This document shows, piece after piece, positions 40,618 through 48,633 of a stretch of DNA of 64,000 nucleotides. Each line of letters starts with the position of its first letter. The stretch's first letter is position 1. A model generated the notes under the pieces. That model made no database searches. It worked only from the letters and a program-made list of their open reading frames with translations, and was not told the DNA's origin. Position numbers and translations under genes: made by a program. Origin of the DNA: Paraburkholderia dioscoreae (GTDB lineage Bacteria; Pseudomonadota; Gammaproteobacteria; Burkholderiales; Burkholderiaceae); NCBI RefSeq assembly GCF_902459535.1, contig NZ_LR699553.1, forward strand, positions 3,844,001 to 3,908,000. The letters are read 5' to 3'.

Positions 40618-42246
40618 ATGACGAATGCACCCGATCTCAAGCGCGTGCCCCATGCCGTCCAGGGCTACATACACGATCTCGAAGAGCGCGTAGCCGGCGA
40701 CACGAAGCGCATTGGCGAGCTGAGCCAGCGGATTGAACAGCTCGAGGAGCAGGTCCGTCTGCTGCAATCCGAGCGCTACGCACCGAAGAGCGAGAAACGC
40801 CAGGACCGGATGTTCGACGAGGCGGAGCAACTCGCCAGTGAACCCAGCGACGAGGATGCGGGGCCCGGGCTGCCCGACACCGGTTTGCCAACGATCGGCC
40901 AGCCTGAACGCAGCAAGGCCGGACGCAAGCCGTTGCCGGCATACCTGAAGCGGGAGCGCGTCGAGTACGATCTGCCCGAAGAGCAGCGAGGCTGCCCGTG
41001 CTGCGGCAATCCGATGCATCGCATCGGCGAGGATGTCAGTGAACAGCTGCACGTCGAGGTGAAATGGACGGTTCGCCAGAACGCGCGCGCAAAGTATGCG
41101 TGCCGGCACTGCGAGCGGCACGCCGAACATACACCGGTCGTGCTCGCGCCGATGCCGGTGCAGCCGATTCCGGGCAGCCATGCAGATGCCTCGGTAATCG
41201 CGACAGTCGCGACCGCGAAATACGTCGACGGCATGCCGTTGTACCGGATGCAGGCGGCACTTGCCCGCTGGCAGATTCCGGTGAGTCGGGGCACGCTCGC
41301 GCAATGGGTGATCCGCCCCAGTGAACTTCACTACCGTCGCCTGTACGACGCGCTGTACAGGACACTGCTATCGCAGCCACTGATTCACGGCGACGAGACG
41401 ACGCTTCAGGTGCTCAATGAGCCTGGTCGGGCGGCGCAGAGCAAAAGCTATGCATGGGTCTACCGGAGTGCGCAGGATTGTGCCGAACCGGTCGTGCTGT
41501 TCGAGTATCAGCCCGGGCGCGGCCAGACGCATCCGCAGAAGTTCCTGGGTGACTACAGCGGCATGTTGATGAGCGACGGATACAGTGCCTGGCGAACACT
41601 GAAGAAAGCGACGCACTTCGGCTGCATGGCGCATGCGCGCAGGCTGTTCGTCAAGGCGGACAAGGCAGCGCAGCAAAAAGGGGATGACGGAAAACCGAAG
41701 GCGCCGAACGCACGCGTGGCAAAAGCGCTCGAATACTTCCAGGCCCTGTACCGTGTCGAGGCGCTGGCCAAAGGCAACCTGCCTGCCGGTCAGACCCGCG
41801 CCGACTACACATACCGCCTGCGGCAACAGCATAGCGCGCCGGTGCTCGAAACGTTCAAGGCATGGCTCGATGAACTGGCGCCGAAGATGGTGCCGCAAAG
41901 CCTGCTGGGCAAGGCTATCGCCTATACACGGAACCAGTGGGAATATCTGGCTCGCTACGCCACTGATGGCCGTGCCCCGATTGACAACAACGTCTGTGAG
42001 CGGGACATCAGGCCCTTTGCGACATCGAGAAAATCGTGGCTGTTCAGCGATACGGTCGACGGCGCGAAAGCCAGCGCCACGATCTACAGTCTCGTGCTGA
42101 CGTGCCGGGCCTGCGGTGTCGAGCCATACGACTATCTGCTGCACGTGCTTACGGAACTGCCACAGCGCGCGCCAGATGCGGACGTAACCGATCTGCTGCC
42201 GTTCAACTACGCGCGCCAGCAACAGGTTGCAACTGGTAGTGGCTGA
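40618..42246 (+). CDS. tnpC: IS66 family transposase TnpC
   Basis: 542-residue DDE transposase. The N-terminal coiled coil (IGELSQRIEQLEEQVRLLQSERY) is followed by the IS66 zinc-binding region (CPCCGNPMH and CRHC). The catalytic triad is in LIHGDETTLQVL, LMSDGYSAW and DNNVCERDIRPF. The ATG at 40618 has GGAG upstream. All catalytic residues are present and there is no frameshift, so this copy looks active. Confidence 0.95.
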   Translation: MTNAPDLKRVPHAVQGYIHDLEERVAGDTKRIGELSQRIEQLEEQVRLLQSERYAPKSEKRQDRMFDEAEQLASEPSDEDAGPGLPDTGLPTIGQPERSKAGRKPLPAYLKRERVEYDLPEEQRGCPCCGNPMHRIGEDVSEQLHVEVKWTVRQNARAKYACRHCERHAEHTPVVLAPMPVQPIPGSHADASVIATVATAKYVDGMPLYRMQAALARWQIPVSRGTLAQWVIRPSELHYRRLYDALYRTLLSQPLIHGDETTLQVLNEPGRAAQSKSYAWVYRSAQDCAEPVVLFEYQPGRGQTHPQKFLGDYSGMLMSDGYSAWRTLKKATHFGCMAHARRLFVKADKAAQQKGDDGKPKAPNARVAKALEYFQALYRVEALAKGNLPAGQTRADYTYRLRQQHSAPVLETFKAWLDELAPKMVPQSLLGKAIAYTRNQWEYLARYATDGRAPIDNNVCERDIRPFATSRKSWLFSDTVDGAKASATIYSLVLTCRACGVEPYDYLLHVLTELPQRAPDADVTDLLPFNYARQQQVATGSG

Positions 42247-42352
42247 CCGGAGCGAAGCGCCTCCTCCGGCATACGATTGCGGGCACCCCTGCCTCTCACC
42301 GACTCCAACGTCTCCGGCGTGACCTGAGAACTCGCCTGTCCATCGCCGACCA

Positions 42353-44680
42353 TCAACAACTTGGTGCGTTGAATCGATCGCTTACGTTTGACTGGATGTT
42401 GGCATTGCGTCCGATTACGATCGCACCTGCGCCAGCATTATTGATCGCGGCGTTCTCACCAACAGCAATGTTCCCCTCTCCCATCGTGCCCGTGCCGCTG
42501 AGCGCGTTGCTGCCCATTGCAATGCTGCTCACACCTTTCGCCGTTGCATTCCCGCCAATCGCAATCGCGTCCGTCCCCGTCGCCGACGAATCCGCCAGTG
42601 TCGAGTTCGCGTGGAAATACTTCACACCACCACCGTTGGTGATGTTGTTCACCGTGTTGCTGATGTTGGTGACGTTGCCCGCGATGTTCGTGACGCTGGT
42701 GCTCAGGTTGTTCACGTTGTTATTGATCGTGTTGACCTTCGCGTCTTCCGACTGCAACTGGCTCACGTTCACCGCGTCCGTGGCCGCCGAACCCGCCGCG
42801 ACATTCGTGATACGACGTTCCGTGCCCGATGCCCCCACCGACACTTCGCCATTAGCGGTCGATGCGGAGCCCGACAGCGTTCCGCTGCCCGGGTTGTAAC
42901 CCGCTGACGACAGGTTGGCCGTCGTCGTCGAGTTCGCGCCGAGCGCTACCGAGTTCGCCGCACTCGCATTCGCTGCGTAGCCGATCGCCAGCGCATTGCT
43001 GGCTGTCGCCTTGGCGCCGAAGCCCGTCGCCGTGGCGCCCGCGGCCGTCGCGCTCGAGGTTGCGCCAACCGCCGCCGCATAGTCCGCCGTTGCCGCCGTT
43101 CCCGTGCCCAGCGCCGTTGCTGAATAGCCCGTCGTGTTCTTCGCCAACGCGTTTTGACCGAGCGCCACATCATACTGACTTGCGGCAGTCGCCAACGCGC
43201 CAATCGCAGTGCCATTCGCCGCCGCGGCCTGTGCCTTCTGACCTATCGCAATTGCCGATGTACCAGTCGAGGTGGCGTTTTCGCCAATGCCGATCGCTCC
43301 GGCGCCGGCCCCTACACCGCCAGCCATCGAGTTACCGCCAATGGCAATATTTTGATCGAAATTGGCAGTTGCGTTGGCGCCGATCGCGACCAGGTCGGTA
43401 GCGTAACCGACAAATTGGTTATAAGCCGTAGTCGCCCCAGCGCCCAAGGCGACCGAATTAGTGCCTTTACCGGTCGCATTGGTGCCAATTGCGATGGAAT
43501 CATGTGCAGCACTGACTAAAGGCGTAGTTGCCCCACCGCCGATCGCGATCCCACCGGACACCTGTGCAAACGAATCCGCCAACGTTGAATTGACATGGAA
43601 ATACTTGATCCCCGCACCGTTGTTGATGTTGTTGATCGACGTATTGAGTTTGCCCAGCGCCGTATCCACCGTGCTGAAAGCGGAGCCGACATTGGTCGCC
43701 GCGCCCGTCGTACCCGCGATCGAGTTCGCGTTCGTCAGTGCGTAGCTTGGCGCGCTGATCGCACCCGTCGTGCTGTTGTAGGCTGCGCCGCCGCCCAATG
43801 CTGCCGCCGTCGTCGTGCCTTGCTGGTCGACCTTGCCGTCTTCCGATTGCAACTGGCTCACGTTCACTGCATCCGTCGCCGCCGAACCGGTCGCCACATT
43901 CGTGACACGACGCTCCTTGCCTGCCGAGCCCACCGACACTTCGCCGTTGGTCGCGGAAGCCGTGCCCGACAGCGTGCCGCTGCCCGGGTTGTAACCCGCT
44001 GACGAGAGATTCGCAGACGTCGTTGACTTATATCCCAGCGCAACTGAACCCGTAGTCGACGCGTTCGCGCCCTCGCCAATGGCAGTCGAGTTGGTTGCGG
44101 AGGCGTTCGTGAACGCACCGACTACAGTGGATTGAGCTCCGGTCGCATTTGATTGCGATCCCACCACCGTCGAGTAAGTACCCGACGCAATCGCAAGCTC
44201 GCCGATGGCGGTCGTTGCCCAGTCCGTCGCTTGTGCCTTGGTACCCAGCGCAGTTGCCTGCGAGATGCTGTTGTCGGACCGACCAGCAACTGATTGATAG
44301 CCGATTGCGACGTTTGCGCCGGAACTGATGTTATTGGCGCCCCACGCATTTGCTCCTCCGCCGATTGCGATAGCACCGGGCGAATTGCTTGCTGGGGAAG
44401 CAATCGTCGTCGCATTACTCCCAAGTGCGACGTCCCAGCCTCCGCCGGTCGTTGCGCCGGCGCCTATCGCTTCCGAAGTTGAACCTCCATTAGCGATGCC
44501 ACCGTCAAGCGCTCCGGCGTTCGCCTGCAGTGACGCAAGGCCCCCTACCCCAGCTGCCAGCAGCACCGCCAAACTTGCTCTCGTGCTTTTGCTCTTCTTC
44601 CCCCGCGCCTTCGCCACTTCCGAGACCGCGACATACGTCCCGGTCGTTTCATTCCAAACGGTCTTGTACGACTTGTTCAC
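42353..44680 (-). CDS. Trimeric autotransporter adhesin, N-terminal part (split by IS66)
   Basis: This is the N-terminal 775-residue fragment of the same adhesin. It starts at a GTG with an AGGA ribosome-binding site and carries the extended signal peptide region of type V secretion (MNKSYKTVWNETTGTYVAVSEVAKA). A hydrophobic core and a probable cleavage after QANA (residue 55) follow, then YadA-like head repeats and two neck/stalk modules ending in KYFHVN or KYFHAN. The last 10 codons (VSDRFNAPSC and stop) come from the IS66 right end. The fragment could be exported but has no barrel to surface-anchor it. Joined to the downstream fragment it would give about 4,245 residues. Confidence 0.93.
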   Translation of the reverse strand: MNKSYKTVWNETTGTYVAVSEVAKARGKKSKSTRASLAVLLAAGVGGLASLQANAGALDGGIANGGSTSEAIGAGATTGGGWDVALGSNATTIASPASNSPGAIAIGGGANAWGANNISSGANVAIGYQSVAGRSDNSISQATALGTKAQATDWATTAIGELAIASGTYSTVVGSQSNATGAQSTVVGAFTNASATNSTAIGEGANASTTGSVALGYKSTTSANLSSAGYNPGSGTLSGTASATNGEVSVGSAGKERRVTNVATGSAATDAVNVSQLQSEDGKVDQQGTTTAAALGGGAAYNSTTGAISAPSYALTNANSIAGTTGAATNVGSAFSTVDTALGKLNTSINNINNGAGIKYFHVNSTLADSFAQVSGGIAIGGGATTPLVSAAHDSIAIGTNATGKGTNSVALGAGATTAYNQFVGYATDLVAIGANATANFDQNIAIGGNSMAGGVGAGAGAIGIGENATSTGTSAIAIGQKAQAAAANGTAIGALATAASQYDVALGQNALAKNTTGYSATALGTGTAATADYAAAVGATSSATAAGATATGFGAKATASNALAIGYAANASAANSVALGANSTTTANLSSAGYNPGSGTLSGSASTANGEVSVGASGTERRITNVAAGSAATDAVNVSQLQSEDAKVNTINNNVNNLSTSVTNIAGNVTNISNTVNNITNGGGVKYFHANSTLADSSATGTDAIAIGGNATAKGVSSIAMGSNALSGTGTMGEGNIAVGENAAINNAGAGAIVIGRNANIQSNVSDRFNAPSC
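42386..42393. repeat. Target site duplication, right copy
   Basis: GTTTGACT directly after the right inverted repeat, identical to 39594-39601. Confidence 0.95.
42667..42904. repeat. Repeat copy A' (partner at 37139-37376)
   Basis: This is the second copy of the adhesin module at 37139-37376, with only a few base differences seen. It lies on the N-terminal side of the IS66. Confidence 0.8.
43595..44004. repeat. Repeat copy B' (partner at 37725-38134)
   Basis: Second copy of the KYFHVN module, in direct orientation on the other side of the IS66. Confidence 0.75.
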
Positions 44681-45274
44681 AATCCTGCCTATTTAAGATG
44701 AGGTAACCCATTCGGCGCCGCGCTGTCGGCCATGAGGTGGCATCCCAGACATCCAATCGCAATCAACCGATTTTCAAAACAACTGGGAAAATGAGAATTT
44801 TCTCTTTAATCTCATTAATGCATGCGGCGATGTCGCAAAGATAGACTCAGTGAAATGCGCATTGAATAGGACTTATCTCAAACAGTTCATCCGAATGCGT
44901 GGATGTGCGAATTAACCGACACATCGTGCAGACGTCGCCTCGCATTGCGTCGAATCGCCGCAGCGCAAATGCGACCGAGCCGCGCGCTATTGCGCATCGG
45001 TCATGCATCCTTAGGAAGAATGCGAAACTCGAAGGGAGAAGCTGCCACCGCTATTGAATTGAAGTAGCTGCGGAGCTGAGAAATACAGACAGATTGAGAA
45101 TTTTCTTATTTTTATTCATTCAAAAATAACTAGAATTTTTTCAATTGCACCGAGACAACTGAAATTATTCAAAAAATTTCTCAACAGCAACACTGAAACA
45201 TCCGAAAGCACCGCACGGCAATACAGGCGTGCCGCACCTGCCAACCAACCAGAAAATCAAATTCAATAAGTACA
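44681..45274. other. AT-rich intergenic region upstream of the adhesin
   Basis: About 590 bp with clearly lower GC than its surroundings, most marked at 45090-45180. No gene is visible. GAGAATTTTCT occurs near 44793 and again near 45095. It must hold the adhesin promoter (minus strand) and that of the plus-strand gene at 45275, but no -10/-35 pair stood out. Confidence 0.6.
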
Positions 45275-45724
45275 ATGAAAATTATTGATGCCAACGACAT
45301 GAAGTCCGTTTTCCGTCCCGCGTTCGGCGCTCTTTTACTTTGCTTGACGGCTACGCCCGCATTTGCGGCGGACCCGGATGATGCGACGCTAAAGACATTG
45401 GAGCACGCGTGGATCACCGCGACCACCCACACCGACCGCGTTGCGCTCGATAAACTGCTCGACGACTCTTTCGTGGAGACCGCGCCCAATGGCATGCGTC
45501 GGAGCAAGTCCGACCTACTGCTGGCGTCGCCGCCGCCGCCAGGTTCGACCCAGACTCTGATCGATATGGATGTGCGCGTGAACGGTGACACGGCCATAGT
45601 CACCGGTACCAATCAGTTCAAACGGGACGCGACTGCCCAACCGGTGAACTATTCGTTCACGGATGTGTTCGTCCGCAAACCGGAAGGCTGGCGGGTCATG
45701 TCGGCACAAATGGTTCGCCGATGA
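45275..45724 (+). CDS. Secreted nuclear transport factor 2-like (DUF4440-type) protein
   Basis: 149-residue protein with a signal peptide (SVFRPAFGALLLCLTATPAFA, cleaved before ADPDD) and a SnoaL/NTF2-like fold of about 115 residues: LEHAWITATTHTDRVALDKLLDDSFVETAPNG, DMDVRVNGDTAIVTGTNQF and YSFTDVFVRKPEGWRVMSAQ. The start could be 45275 or the inner ATG at 45299. The inner one places the signal peptide at the terminus, but neither has a good ribosome-binding site. The ligand or reaction is unknown. Confidence 0.78.
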   Translation: MKIIDANDMKSVFRPAFGALLLCLTATPAFAADPDDATLKTLEHAWITATTHTDRVALDKLLDDSFVETAPNGMRRSKSDLLLASPPPPGSTQTLIDMDVRVNGDTAIVTGTNQFKRDATAQPVNYSFTDVFVRKPEGWRVMSAQMVRR

Positions 45725-45836
45725 GAAAGACAGATGGCGGCCTGCTTGCAGACCGCCGTTTTTGACTTGAACGCTATTGAAGTCGCGATTTGCTCGCGCC
45801 TCCTTTTACATCTGCTGGACCGGACTGCAAGGGCTA

Positions 45837-46289
45837 TCAGTGAGCCGTCGCAGCAATCACCGCATCTGCCTTCTCGTGTGTCGCCTTACGCGTCGCAACT
45901 TCGCACGATTCAGCGTCCGCGCGAGCCTGCGTGGTTTTCTGCCCCGCCTCCGCCAGCAGTTTCGCCGCTGCGCCCGCCGTAATCCGCCGATGCGCAATCC
46001 CTCGCGCATCGAGCGCAATCACCTGATACAACTCGCGGTCGTCTTCCACTTCCCGCTCGTACTCCTCGCACGTTTCAACCAGCAGTTCGAGCAGCACTTG
46101 CCGGCTGCGTCGTTCGTGGTTCGTCAATGCAGGATTCCTATATATCGAAGTCGCGAGCGTCGCCAAGCGGTTGAGTTGAGTCAACTGCCGTTCACACGAA
46201 CCGAATGCCGACAGTGCAAGCTTTTCGTACTGCAAGGCATCGACTGGCGGACGTGAGGCGGGTTGGGTGTTCTTTCCGATTTTGCTCAT
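45837..46289 (-). CDS. Hypothetical protein
   Basis: I do not recognise this 150-residue protein. It is charged and mostly helical in appearance (SYRNPALTNHERRSRQVLLELLVETCEEYEREVEDDRELYQVIALD) with an Ala/Glu/Lys-rich C-terminal third that may be coiled coil. There is no signal peptide or membrane segment. A GGGAG ribosome-binding site before the ATG supports it as real. It lies next to an IS110 element, possibly cargo or a bystander of accessory DNA. Confidence 0.6.
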   Translation of the reverse strand: MSKIGKNTQPASRPPVDALQYEKLALSAFGSCERQLTQLNRLATLATSIYRNPALTNHERRSRQVLLELLVETCEEYEREVEDDRELYQVIALDARGIAHRRITAGAAAKLLAEAGQKTTQARADAESCEVATRKATHEKADAVIAATAH

Positions 46290-46444
46290 GGTGCGATCTC
46301 CCGAAACTTAACTGGATCGCCCGACACTCGCTTGCAAGGAGGGTGAGCGGGCACGTAGCGAAGTTAATGGAATGGACGCCCCCTCTCCTGCGGTACGGAT
46401 ATGCCAAAGTAAGGGTCTCAAACGTTAGCGCGAAGGAGAGCATC

Positions 46445-47482
46445 ATGAAGATCGCGACCATTGGCCTTGACCTTGCCAAGAACGTTTTTCAGGTCCACGG
46501 CGTCGACCCGCGCGGCGTCCCCGTCTTAAGGAAGCAGCTAAAACGCATTCAGGTGCTGCCATTCTTCGCCACGCTGGAACCCTGCCTTGTCGGCATGGAA
46601 GCCTGTTGCGGTGCACACTTCTGGGCGAGAAAGCTGCAGGCGTATGGGCATACGGTGAAGCTCATTGCGCCACAGTTCGTCAAACCTTACGTGAAGAGCA
46701 ACAAGAATGATGCCGCGGATGCAGAGGCAATCTGTGAAGCCGTCTCGCGACCGAACATGCGGTTCGTACCCGTCAAAAGCGTCGAGCAGCAGGCGATACT
46801 GGCACTGCACCGGGTCCGGCAAGGATTTGTTACCGCGCGTACCGCCCACGCCAACCAGATCCGCAGTCTGCTCGCAGAATACGGTCTGGTTGTGCCGCAA
46901 GGTATTCATCATCTACATCAGGATGTCCCTGATCTTCTGGAAGACGCCAGTAACGAACTGCCGGGCGTATTCCGGCAACTGGTCATGCGTCAGCTCGACT
47001 ATCTGCGGGAGTTGGACCACCAGGTGCAACTGCTCGAAGCGCAAATAAAGACCTGGCATCGGGAGAACGAAGCAAGCCGCAGACTTGCGCAGATTCCCGG
47101 CGTCGGACCCATCACCGCTACTGCGCTGGTCGCATCAGTGGGCGACGCGCGATGCTTTGCAAGCGGCCGGCAACTAGCGGCATGGATCGGTCTGGTGCCG
47201 CGCCAGCACTCAAGTGGCGGCAAACAGGTGCTGCTCGGCATCGGCAAACGTGGGGACGCTTATCTGCGCTGCCTGCTTGTCCACGGTGCACGGGCTGTGA
47301 TCAGCGCCGTACGCCAAAAAGACGGCACCTCCACAAGCTGGCTAGGTCGTCTGCTTGCACGGCGACATACGAACATCGCAACCGTGGCACTTGCCAACCG
47401 CAATGCGCGCATCGCCTGGGCCTTACTCGCACATCACCGGGAGTTCTGCTCCGACTATGGGCGCGCAGCACCGGTCGTCTGA
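46445..47482 (+). CDS. IS110 family transposase
   Basis: 345-residue recombinase with an N-terminal RuvC-like DEDD domain (ATIGLDLAKNVFQVHGVD, KSNKNDAADAEAICEAV) and a C-terminal Tnp20 domain (LAQIPGVGPITATALVASVGDARCFASGRQLAAWIGLVPRQHSSGGK) with the catalytic serine region. The ATG at 46445 follows GAAGGAG. A longer in-frame upstream reading has no support. The family excises and integrates circular forms directed by an element-encoded guide RNA. Confidence 0.93.
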   Translation: MKIATIGLDLAKNVFQVHGVDPRGVPVLRKQLKRIQVLPFFATLEPCLVGMEACCGAHFWARKLQAYGHTVKLIAPQFVKPYVKSNKNDAADAEAICEAVSRPNMRFVPVKSVEQQAILALHRVRQGFVTARTAHANQIRSLLAEYGLVVPQGIHHLHQDVPDLLEDASNELPGVFRQLVMRQLDYLRELDHQVQLLEAQIKTWHRENEASRRLAQIPGVGPITATALVASVGDARCFASGRQLAAWIGLVPRQHSSGGKQVLLGIGKRGDAYLRCLLVHGARAVISAVRQKDGTSTSWLGRLLARRHTNIATVALANRNARIAWALLAHHREFCSDYGRAAPVV

Positions 47483-47757
47483 CACATGGACACGGATATT
47501 AGATGATACAGGATAACTAACTAATGAATAGGTGGTAGCTTCCAGCGATTGCGCGGGCAATCATGACGTGATGGCAAAACAGGTGAGACCGGGATCGGGA
47601 AAATTCTGTGGTCTGCCACGCGCTTCGAGCGCGATGGGTTAACGAGAAACCGATCTGCACATTCCATCAGGGACAGAGGCAAGTCCTCACAAGTCCGGAT
47701 GTATGGCTGCAATCCTTCATCTGCTAACGATCACCGAATGACGGCTGTGCAAACTGG
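47483..47757 (+). ncRNA. Probable guide (bridge/seek) RNA region of the IS1111 element
   Basis: This noncoding stretch lies between the transposase stop and the right inverted repeat. In IS1111-group elements the guide RNA that selects donor and target DNA is encoded at this end. No ORF with a ribosome-binding site is visible, and several short inverted segments occur (for example around 47610-47640). The exact RNA ends and guide loops cannot be fixed by eye. Confidence 0.45.
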
Positions 47758-47769
47758 GGGCGTCCATGT

Positions 47770-48041
47770 ATGACAGACCGGGCTTGAAACAATCCGGCGA
47801 GCCTTGCGGCTCCTCCACCACAGCCCGCCCATAGAAAATACAGACGTGCAGAGATAGACGCACGACCCGCCTGGACGGGTGTGCGGTTTCAAGCGCGAGC
47901 TGTCAAACTCGACCACCGGTTGGTGCCGGTGGTTCGGAAATTATAAATCAGCGTCCACACGCTTTGGCCGTCCCAATATAGCCTCACCACCGCTCTGGCC
48001 GTTCAGCCTAAGACAACACTTCGCACATCAGCACCAACAAT
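47770..48041. other. Noncoding stretch with inverted repeats
   Basis: No convincing gene. A 9-bp inverted repeat GCTTGAAAC/GTTTCAAGC (47784-47792, 47886-47894) and an 8-bp hairpin ACCACCGG/CCGGTGGT (near 47920-47940) give it RNA- or attachment-site-like structure. A short minus-strand frame (MVEFDSSRLKPHT...) overlaps it but has no ribosome-binding site. It is probably remnant accessory DNA. Confidence 0.4.
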
Positions 48042-48078
48042 AAAAAAGGCAGTCTGCCGAATCCGGCAAACCGCCCTT
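48042..48078 (-). terminator. Terminator downstream of the HemJ-like gene
   Basis: On the minus strand GGCGGTTTGCCG pairs with CGGCAGACTGCC and is followed by TTTTTTA, an intrinsic terminator just after the stop. Confidence 0.75.
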
Positions 48079-48130
48079 CTACGAATCCAAACCTGCAACC
48101 CAACCAGCGCAGCGAACGCTCGCCCACGCG

Positions 48131-48547
48131 TTAAAACGGCTTGATCACCACCAACGCCACCGCCGCCAACATCCCCAGCACCGGCAACTCATTAAACATC
48201 CGATACCACTTGTCCGACCGGCGATTCTCACCGCGCTCAAAAGTCCGCAACAACACACCGCAATACGCGTGATAACCGATCAGCAGCACCACCACACCAA
48301 CCTTCGCGTGAATCCACCCCTGCCCGCTGCCGATGCCAATCACCAACCACAGCCACAGCCCACACGCGAGCGCCGGCACCGCGATAAACGTCATGAAGCG
48401 AAACAGCTTGCGCGCCATCGTCAACAGACGCGCCGTGGCCGCGGGTTCCGTTTCCATCGCCAGATTGACGAAGATGCGCGGCAGATAGAACAGGCCGGCG
48501 AACCACGAAGCAACCAGAACGATATGAAACGTTTTGACCCAAAGCAT
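48131..48547 (-). CDS. CopD/HemJ-like membrane protein
   Basis: 138-residue integral membrane protein with four hydrophobic segments: FHIVLVASWFAGLFYLPRIF, FMTFIAVPALACGLWLWLVIG, VGVVVLLIGYHAYCGVLL and LGMLAAVALVVI. The pattern matches HemJ, the protoporphyrinogen IX oxidase of many proteobacteria. The conserved His8 (KTFHIV) and the lysine in WIHAKVG agree with the residues known to matter in HemJ. HemJ is likely, but family databases often label it CopD. It is downstream of proA on the same strand. Confidence 0.82.
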   Translation of the reverse strand: MLWVKTFHIVLVASWFAGLFYLPRIFVNLAMETEPAATARLLTMARKLFRFMTFIAVPALACGLWLWLVIGIGSGQGWIHAKVGVVVLLIGYHAYCGVLLRTFERGENRRSDKWYRMFNELPVLGMLAAVALVVIKPF

Positions 48548-48633
48548 CGACGATCCTTGTACAGCGTATTGGCGTAAAGAGAAGCGCGCGTATCAGCGCG
48601 CCTCAGGCGAAGAACGAGCCCGCGAAGGCGCCC

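Larger units (their letters stand above)
39602..42385 (+). mobile_element. IS66-family insertion sequence, complete
   Basis: The element is 2,784 bp with terminal inverted repeats GTAAGCGATCG[T/A]TTC (39602-39616 and 42371-42385, 14 of 15 matching), the IS66-type terminus. An 8-bp target duplication GTTTGACT flanks it. It carries the three genes tnpA, tnpB and tnpC, all open. It is inserted in the adhesin gene, in opposite orientation to it. Confidence 0.95.
29151..44680 (-). pseudogene. Whole adhesin locus interrupted by IS66
   Basis: Excising 39602-42385 plus one 8-bp target duplication leaves 12,738 nt, exactly 4,246 codons including stop, in one frame. The join reads NIQSN/GGNPAV, with QSN encoded by the duplicated GTTTGACT. 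The gene is therefore a single trimeric autotransporter interrupted once, with no other visible damage. Confidence 0.9.
46372..47769 (+). mobile_element. IS110-family element, IS1111 group
   Basis: It is bounded by a perfect 12-bp inverted repeat ATGGACGCCCCC (46372-46383) and its complement (47758-47769). IS1111-group elements have such subterminal repeats, so the true ends lie a few bases further out. It contains one transposase gene and about 275 bp of 3' noncoding DNA. No target duplication is expected or seen. Confidence 0.75.

Noticed and set aside
29151..44680. CRISPR-like reading of the adhesin repeats
   Set aside because: Repeats are hundreds of bases, coding, in frame and not separated by unique spacers. 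No cas genes are present.
47483..48041. Group II intron or retron-like RNA in the IS110 3' region
   Set aside because: No domain V-like hairpin, no reverse transcriptase gene; the IS1111 guide-RNA explanation fits the position better.
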